In this document: positions 39,789 through 44,941 of the stretch, piece after piece
How positions within the stretch are numbered: position 1 is the stretch's first letter
Layout: each line of letters begins with the position of its first letter
Origin: Betaproteobacteria bacterium
GTDB lineage: Bacteria > Pseudomonadota > Gammaproteobacteria > Burkholderiales > CAIKXV01
Length of the DNA: 44,941 nucleotides
Assembly: GCA_021298815.1 (NCBI GenBank)
Contig: JAJTHE010000020.1
Location: 1-44,941 of the forward strand
Reading direction: 5' to 3'
Program-made: the position numbers and the translations under genes
The notes under the pieces: model-generated
Database searches by the model: none
What the model was told of the DNA's origin: nothing
Seen by the model: the letters and a program-made list of their open reading frames with translations, nothing else

Positions 39789-40928
39789 ATGGATGCTGCA
39801 TTGAACTGGACCGACCGCTGGCTCGCCACCCGCGACCGGCTGGTATCGAGCGAACGTTTCCAGCGCTGGGCGGCGGCCTTCCCGCTCACCAGGCCGTTCG
39901 CACGGCGCCGCGCGCGAGAGCTGTTCGACCTGTGCGCCGGCTTCGTCTATTCGCAGGTGCTGCTTGCCTGCGTGCGCCTGGACCTGTTCGGCATCCTGCA
40001 GGCATCGCCGCTCGATACGCGCGCGCTGGCGCTGCGGCTGTCGCTGCCTCAGGACGCGGCTGACCGGCTGCTCGCGGCCGCGGCGTCGCTGCGGCTGGTC
40101 GAGCAGCGCAGCGACGGCCGCTACGGACTCGGCGTGCTCGGTGCCGCGCTGGTGGGCAACCCGGGCGTGGTGGCGATGATCGAGCACCATGCGCTGCTCT
40201 ACGCGGACCTGCGCGACCCGGTGGCGCTGCTGCGCGGCGACCGTGACCGGACCGAACTGGGCCGCTACTGGGCCTACGCCGGCAACGCGGATGCCGCCGC
40301 GCTGGCGCCCGAGCAGGTGGCCGAGTACTCCCAGCTGATGGCTGCCTCGCAGCCGCTGGTCACGCGGGAGATCCTGGCTGCGTATCCGCTGCACCGGCAT
40401 CGCCGGCTGCTCGATGTCGGCGGCGGCGACGGCAGCTTTGTCTGCGCGGTGGCCGCCGCGGTGCCGTCGATAGCGCTGCAGCTGTTCGACCTGCCGGCAG
40501 TCGCCGACCGTGCGACCGGGCGCTTCGCCGCCGCCGGGCTGGCGCACCGGGCGACCGCCTTCGGCGGCGATTTCCGGCGCGATCCGCTGCCCGCGGGTGC
40601 CGACCTGGTGACGCTGGTGCGTGTGCTGTTCGACCACCCGGACGAGACGGTGCTCGAACTGCTCGCTGCCGTGCGCCGCGCGATCCCGGACGACGGCACC
40701 CTGCTGATCGCCGAACCGATGGCCGGCACCAGCGGCGCCGAGCCGATGGGCGCCGCGTACTTCGGCTTCTATCTGATGGCCATGGGCCGTGGACGCTCGC
40801 GCGCCCCCGCCGACTTCCAGCGCCTGCTCGAGCGCGCCGGGTTCACCGATGTGTGCGTCATGCCCACGCCGAGCCCGCTGCAGACCGGGCTGCTGGTCGC
40901 GCGGCCGAAGCCGGGCGCCCGGGATTGA
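39789..40928 (+). CDS. crtF: Hydroxyneurosporene O-methyltransferase CrtF
   Basis: A 379-residue SAM-dependent methyltransferase of the plant-type O-methyltransferase family, methylating the 1-hydroxy group of acyclic carotenoids on the way to spheroidene or spirilloxanthin. The N-terminal dimerisation helices contain FDLCAGFVYSQVLLACVRLD; the SAM motif is LLDVGGGDGSFVCAV at about residues 206-220, with later VTLVRVLFDHPDETVLELL. It lies 71 bases after crtE on the same strand. No separate promoter was seen. Confidence 0.91.
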   Translation: MDAALNWTDRWLATRDRLVSSERFQRWAAAFPLTRPFARRRARELFDLCAGFVYSQVLLACVRLDLFGILQASPLDTRALALRLSLPQDAADRLLAAAASLRLVEQRSDGRYGLGVLGAALVGNPGVVAMIEHHALLYADLRDPVALLRGDRDRTELGRYWAYAGNADAAALAPEQVAEYSQLMAASQPLVTREILAAYPLHRHRRLLDVGGGDGSFVCAVAAAVPSIALQLFDLPAVADRATGRFAAAGLAHRATAFGGDFRRDPLPAGADLVTLVRVLFDHPDETVLELLAAVRRAIPDDGTLLIAEPMAGTSGAEPMGAAYFGFYLMAMGRGRSRAPADFQRLLERAGFTDVCVMPTPSPLQTGLLVARPKPGARD

Positions 40929-40942
40929 GGGCCGGGGGCTAC

Positions 40943-40986
40943 TGTAAATGACGCTTGACATCTGCATGAGTCAGAGTAATCTGACA
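40943..40986 (+). promoter_or_regulatory. bchC promoter with tandem PpsR/CrtJ sites
   Basis: A perfect TGT-N12-ACA palindrome at 40943-40960 is followed, 8 bases later, by an imperfect one (AGT-N12-ACA, 40969-40986). Paired sites about 8 bases apart are the known arrangement at CrtJ/PpsR targets such as bchC. The -35 box TTGACA (40955-40960) lies in the first site, and a -10 TAATCT (40977-40982) lies in the second, giving 16-base spacing. Both elements would be covered by the repressor. Confidence 0.75.
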
Positions 40987-41072
40987 CTCCGGGAACAGTC
41001 CCGGCAGAACACGCCGTGGTCGGCCAGGAACGAGCGATGCAGAGTCGGGAAGTGGTCAGGGGGGAAAGGCGA

Positions 41073-42011
41073 ATGAATGCCTTGGCAGTCGTGCTCGAGA
41101 AGCCGCAGCAGCTGGTGCTGAGCGAACTCGCGCTGACCGCACCCACCGCAGACGACGTCGTGGTCGACATCGAGTGGAGCGGCATCAGCACCGGTACCGA
41201 ACGCCTGCTCTGGCTGGGCGAGATGCCCCAGTTCCCCGGCCTGGGCTATCCGCTGGTTCCCGGCTACGAATCGGTCGGCCGCATCGTGGAAGTCGGCGCG
41301 TCCTCGGGGCGCAGCGTCGGCGAGCGCGTGTTCGTGCCCGGCGCGCGCTGCTTCGGCGAAGTGCGCGGGCTGTTCGGCGGTGCCGCGTCCACGCTGGTGG
41401 TCGCCGGTTCGCGCACCACCCCGGTCGCCGACAGCCTCGGCGAAGGGGCCGTGCTACTGGCGCTGGCCGCCACCGCGCAGCATGCGCTGGCGGCGCCCAA
41501 CGCCGTCCTGCCCGAACTGATCGTCGGCCATGGCGTGCTCGGCCGCCTGCTCGCGCGCCTGGCCGTCGCCGCAGGCGGTGCGCCGGTGGTCTGGGAGACC
41601 AATCCCGCGCGGCACGACGGCGCCGAGGGTTATGCGGTGGTCGATCCCGCCTCGGACGAGCGCCGCGACTACCGCTCGATCTACGACGTCAGCGGCGACT
41701 CGAAGCTGCTCGACACGCTGGTCATGCGCCTGGCGGCCGGCGGCGAGATCGTGCTCGCCGGCTTCTACAGCGCACCGCTGCAGTTCGCCTTCGCGCCCGC
41801 CTTCATGCGCGAGGCACGCCTGCGCGTCGCCGCGGAATGGAAGCCGGCCGACCTGTCGGCCGTCACCGCACTGCTTGCCTCGGGCCGCCTGTCGCTGGAC
41901 GGCCTGATCACCCACCGGGAACCGGCGGCGCATGCCGCCTCGGCCTACCGGACAGCGTTCAACGACGCTTCATGCCTGAAGATGATCCTCGACTGGAGAG
42001 CCGTTTCATGA
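41073..42011 (+). CDS. bchC: 3-hydroxyethyl bacteriochlorophyllide dehydrogenase BchC
   Basis: A 312-residue member of the medium-chain dehydrogenase superfamily that oxidises the C3 hydroxyethyl group to acetyl near the end of bacteriochlorophyllide a synthesis. It has the BchC opening [20 protein letters not shown], then [40 protein letters not shown] and [20 protein letters not shown]. The start at 41073 follows GGGGAAAGG; an ATG at 41016 is upstream in frame. The stop overlaps the bchX ATG. Regulated by the PpsR sites ahead of it. Confidence 0.93.
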   Translation: MNALAVVLEKPQQLVLSELALTAPTADDVVVDIEWSGISTGTERLLWLGEMPQFPGLGYPLVPGYESVGRIVEVGASSGRSVGERVFVPGARCFGEVRGLFGGAASTLVVAGSRTTPVADSLGEGAVLLALAATAQHALAAPNAVLPELIVGHGVLGRLLARLAVAAGGAPVVWETNPARHDGAEGYAVVDPASDERRDYRSIYDVSGDSKLLDTLVMRLAAGGEIVLAGFYSAPLQFAFAPAFMREARLRVAAEWKPADLSAVTALLASGRLSLDGLITHREPAAHAASAYRTAFNDASCLKMILDWRAVS

Positions 42012-43021
42012 GCCCCACCAACACCGCCGCATCCGTCGTGCAGTTCGCGATGAAGAACGCCCTGCGCGCGGAGGCCGCGATCGAGCCGGATCCCGTCTCG
42101 ACCAGCCCCGCGACCAAGGAAACCCAGATCATCGCGATCTACGGAAAGGGGGGCATCGGCAAGAGTTTCACCCTGGCCAACCTGTCCTACATGATGGCGC
42201 AGCAGGGCAAGAAGGTGCTGCTGATCGGTTGCGATCCGAAGAGCGACACGACGTCGCTGCTGTTCGGCGGCAAGGCCTGCCCGACGATCATCGAGACCTC
42301 CTCGAAGAAGAAGCTCGCCGGCGAGCAGGTGTCGATCGGCGATGTCTGCTTCATCCGCGACGGCGTGTTCGCGATGGAACTCGGCGGGCCCGAGGTCGGC
42401 CGCGGCTGCGGCGGGCGCGGCATCATCCACGGCTTCGAAACCCTCGAGAAGCTCGGCTTCCACGACTGGGGCTTCGACTACGTGCTGCTGGACTTCCTCG
42501 GCGACGTGGTCTGCGGCGGCTTCGGGCTGCCGATCGCGCGCGACATGTGCCAGAAGGTGATCGTCGTCGGCAGCAACGACCTGCAGTCGCTGTATGTCGC
42601 CAACAACGTCTGCTCCGCGGTCGAGTACTTCCGCAAGCTCGGCGGCAACGTCGGCGTCGCCGGCCTGGTGATCAACAAGGAAGACGGTACCGGCGAAGCG
42701 GCGAAGTTCGCGGAGGCGGTCGGCATCCCGGTGCTCGCCTCCATCCCGGCCAACGACGACATCCGGCGCAAGAGCGCGAACTACGAAATCATCGGCCGCC
42801 CCGGTACCCAGTGGGCGCCCGTGTTCGAAGACCTTGCATCGAACGTGGCGAGCGCGCCGCCGGTGCGGCCGAAGCCGCTCACCCAGGACCAGCTGCTGTC
42901 GCTGTTCAGCAGCGAGATCACCGGCCGCGACTACGTGATGCAGCCGGCGACCGTCGCCGACATGCTCGGCCGCGAGACGGTCGAGAAGAAGACCCTCGAA
43001 GTGGTCTACGACGAGACCTGA
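42008..43021 (+). CDS. bchX: Chlorophyllide reductase iron protein BchX
   Basis: A 337-residue NifH-like ATPase, the electron donor subunit of chlorophyllide a reductase. It has the P-loop GKGGIGKS (residues 46-53) and the two cysteines that hold the bridging [4Fe-4S] cluster of the dimer, C134 (RGCGGRG) and C169 (DVVCGGFG). The N-terminal extension of about 40 residues is usual for BchX and separates it from BchL. It overlaps bchC and is followed by bchY four bases later. Confidence 0.96.
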   Translation: MSPTNTAASVVQFAMKNALRAEAAIEPDPVSTSPATKETQIIAIYGKGGIGKSFTLANLSYMMAQQGKKVLLIGCDPKSDTTSLLFGGKACPTIIETSSKKKLAGEQVSIGDVCFIRDGVFAMELGGPEVGRGCGGRGIIHGFETLEKLGFHDWGFDYVLLDFLGDVVCGGFGLPIARDMCQKVIVVGSNDLQSLYVANNVCSAVEYFRKLGGNVGVAGLVINKEDGTGEAAKFAEAVGIPVLASIPANDDIRRKSANYEIIGRPGTQWAPVFEDLASNVASAPPVRPKPLTQDQLLSLFSSEITGRDYVMQPATVADMLGRETVEKKTLEVVYDET

Positions 43022-43025
43022 GCCG

Positions 43026-44639
43026 ATGGACACCCACCAGCCTCCTCCCGCAGAAGTGACCGGGCTGGCCGCGCCCGAAGGCGTTGCCGTGTTGCCGGTC
43101 ACGTTGCACCCGCGCGGCACGCCCGCCGCCGAGATCGACGGTGCCGGATGCCACGGCGGCAAGGACCGCATGGAAGCGGCCGCGCGCGCCGCCGGCAAGA
43201 GCGAAGCGCTCGACCAGTACGCGCAGGACTACCCGAAGGGACCGCACGACCAGCCGCAGTCGATGTGCCCGGCGTTCGGCAGCCTGCGCGTCGGCCTGCG
43301 CATGCGGCGCACCGCGACCGTGCTGTCCGGGTCCGCCTGCTGCGTCTACGGCCTCACCTTCACCTCGCACTTCTACGGCGCTCGGCGCACGGTGGGCTAC
43401 GTCCCGTTCAACTCCGAGACCCTCGTCACCGGGAAGCTGTTCGAGGACATCCGCGAGGCGGTGTTCAAGCTGGCCGACCCGGCCCAGTATGACGCGGTGG
43501 TGATCATCAACCTGTGCGTGCCCACCGCCAGCGGCGTGCCGCTGCAGCTGCTGCCGAAGGAAATCGACGGCGTGCGCATCATCGGCATCGACGTGCCGGG
43601 GTTCGGCGTGCCCACCCATGCCGAGGCGAAGGACGTGCTTGCCGGGGCGATGCTGAAGTTCGCCCGGGCCGAGGCCGAGACCGGTCCGGTGCAGGCACCG
43701 CGCAACCACCAGCCGGGTGCGCGCGACGGCCGTCCGACGGTCACCCTGCTGGGCGAGATGTTCCCGGCCGACCCGATGGGCATCGGCATGATGCTCGAGC
43801 CGATGGGCCTCGCAGCCGGGCCGGTGGTGCCGACCCGCGAGTGGCGCGAGCTCTATGCCGCGCTCGACGGCGCGGTGGTCGCGGCCATCCATCCGTTCTA
43901 CACCGCGAGCATCCGCGAGTTCGAGGCCGCCGGACGTCCGATCGTCGGTTCCGCGCCGGTCGGCCATGACGGCACCGAGGCCTGGCTCGAAGCCATCGGC
44001 CAGTCGGTGAACGTGTCGCGCGGCGCGATCGACGCGGCGAAGAACCGCATCCTGCCGATGATCCGCGGCGCGCTGTCGAAGATGCCGATCAAGGGCCGCA
44101 TCACGATGAGCGGCTACGAAGGGTCCGAGCTGCTGGTCGGCCGCCTGCTGGTCGAGAGCGGTGCCGACCTTCGCTATGTCGGGACCGCCTGCCCGCGCAC
44201 GCCGTGGAGCGATGCCGACCGGCAATGGCTGGAGGCGAAGGGCGTGCATGTGCAGTATCGCGCCTCGCTCGAACAGGACCTCGCGGCGATGCACGAGTTC
44301 AAGCCGGACCTCGCGATCGGCACCACGCCGGTCGTCCAGGCCGCGAAGGAGGCGACCATACCGGCGCTGTACTTCACCAACCTGATCTCGGCGCGCCCGC
44401 TGATGGGCCCGGCCGGGGCGGGTTCGCTGGCCACGGTGGTCAACGCCGCGCTCGGCAACAAGGCGCGGTTCGACGAGATGAGGTCCTTCGTCGCCGGCGT
44501 CGGCGAAGGCCATGCGGCCGGCATCTGGCAGGCCCAGGACGGCGTGCCGCAGGACCGTCCCGAGTTCCGCGAGCAGCAGAAGCGCAACCTCGCCAAGCTC
44601 GCCAAGCAGCGCAAGGCAGAGGAGGCCGGACTCATATGA
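43026..44639 (+). CDS. bchY: Chlorophyllide reductase subunit BchY
   Basis: A 537-residue NifD-like subunit of chlorophyllide a reductase, which with BchZ holds the catalytic cluster and reduces ring B. Cluster cysteines are visible in [10 protein letters not shown] and [12 protein letters not shown] near the N-terminus, then [15 protein letters not shown]. The middle carries [20 protein letters not shown] and the second half [20 protein letters not shown]. Its stop overlaps the bchZ start (ATGA), as expected for subunits made in equal amounts. Confidence 0.95.
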   Translation: MDTHQPPPAEVTGLAAPEGVAVLPVTLHPRGTPAAEIDGAGCHGGKDRMEAAARAAGKSEALDQYAQDYPKGPHDQPQSMCPAFGSLRVGLRMRRTATVLSGSACCVYGLTFTSHFYGARRTVGYVPFNSETLVTGKLFEDIREAVFKLADPAQYDAVVIINLCVPTASGVPLQLLPKEIDGVRIIGIDVPGFGVPTHAEAKDVLAGAMLKFARAEAETGPVQAPRNHQPGARDGRPTVTLLGEMFPADPMGIGMMLEPMGLAAGPVVPTREWRELYAALDGAVVAAIHPFYTASIREFEAAGRPIVGSAPVGHDGTEAWLEAIGQSVNVSRGAIDAAKNRILPMIRGALSKMPIKGRITMSGYEGSELLVGRLLVESGADLRYVGTACPRTPWSDADRQWLEAKGVHVQYRASLEQDLAAMHEFKPDLAIGTTPVVQAAKEATIPALYFTNLISARPLMGPAGAGSLATVVNAALGNKARFDEMRSFVAGVGEGHAAGIWQAQDGVPQDRPEFREQQKRNLAKLAKQRKAEEAGLI

Positions 44640-44941
44640 GCCTGATCCTCGACCATGACCGGGCCGGCGGCTACTGGGGCGCGGTCTACGTCTTCGCCGC
44701 GATCAAGGGGCTGCAGGTGGTCATCGACGGCCCAGTGGGCTGCGAGAACCTGCCGGTCACCTCGGTGCTGCACTACACCGACGCCCTGCCGCCGCACGAG
44801 CTGCCGATCGTGGTGACCGGGCTCGCCGAGGAAGAGCTCGGCCAGCACGGCACCGAAGGCGCGATGAAGCGCGCGCATGCGGTGCTCGACCCGAACCTGC
44901 CGGCGGTGGTCGTCACCGGCTCGATCGCCGAGATGATCGGC
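44636..44941 (+). CDS. bchZ: Chlorophyllide reductase subunit BchZ, N-terminal part
   Basis: The first 102 residues of the NifK-like partner of BchY, cut by the right window edge; the full protein is normally near 470-490 residues. It starts [20 protein letters not shown] and includes the cluster cysteine C36 in [24 protein letters not shown] lies upstream inside bchY. In related phototrophs the puf reaction-centre genes often come next. Confidence 0.94.
   Translation, partial: MSLILDHDRAGGYWGAVYVFAAIKGLQVVIDGPVGCENLPVTSVLHYTDALPPHELPIVVTGLAEEELGQHGTEGAMKRAHAVLDPNLPAVVVTGSIAEMIG

Noticed and set aside
38943..40967. 674-codon minus-strand frame across crtE and crtF
   Set aside because: Shadow of the carotenoid genes, rich in R, H and Q, without ribosome site or domain.
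1..44941. tRNA, rRNA, CRISPR array or complete insertion sequence
   Set aside because: No cloverleaf-like segment, regular spaced repeat array or transposase-like protein was found on reading both strands by eye.

Overview
The window comes from a GC-rich (roughly two-thirds G+C) betaproteobacterium, most likely a phototrophic member of the Burkholderiales. Two things point that way: seven solute receptors of the Bug/TctC type, a family greatly expanded in that order, and a bacteriochlorophyll/carotenoid gene cluster at the right end. No rRNA, tRNA, CRISPR array or intact insertion sequence was recognised.

Layout. 1-4144 (minus strand): Bug receptor (cut by the window edge), GFA-type zinc protein, formylglycine-type sulfatase and serine-glyoxylate-type aminotransferase. 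These diverge from 4435-10738 (plus): GntR/FCD regulator, FrnE-like thioredoxin-fold protein, a 1000-residue FAD plus Fe-S 2-hydroxyacid oxidase, a DUF3592-like membrane protein and a MATE exporter. The shared upstream region holds two near-identical operator-like palindromes and a 29-nt inverted repeat. 10972-16950: a self-contained cassette of LysR regulator, hydantoinase/oxoprolinase A and B subunits and a Bug receptor. It sits inside a tandem duplication: remnants of a PEP-CTERM gene, an alpha/beta hydrolase gene and a MATE gene flank it, in the same order as the intact genes. 17419-25218: PEP-CTERM protein, exported hydrolase, small membrane protein, SRPBCC protein, MBL hydrolase, DUF924 protein, then Bug, 2-hydroxyacid dehydrogenase, Bug, RidA. 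25228-30679 (minus): sirtuin, Bug, amidohydrolase, zinc-type oxidoreductase, CinA/PncC and an unknown protein. 30976-34522: a Bug gene facing a MmgE/PrpD-Bug pair.

34647-44941 (plus) is the photosynthesis gene cluster: bchI, bchD, bchO, a small membrane protein, crtE, crtF, bchC, bchX, bchY and the start of bchZ. BchI and BchD are two subunits of magnesium chelatase; BchO is linked to the same step. CrtE makes the carotenoid precursor and CrtF methylates hydroxylated carotenoids. BchX/Y/Z reduce the chlorin ring and BchC acts on the bacteriochlorin side chain. Canonical PpsR/CrtJ palindromes (TGT-N12-ACA) overlap the putative promoters in front of crtE and bchC, so oxygen/light repression of both units is likely.

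Recurring themes are single receptors without transporter membrane subunits, each paired with one or two catabolic enzymes, and short ORFs whose stop codon overlaps or nearly touches the start of the next gene.
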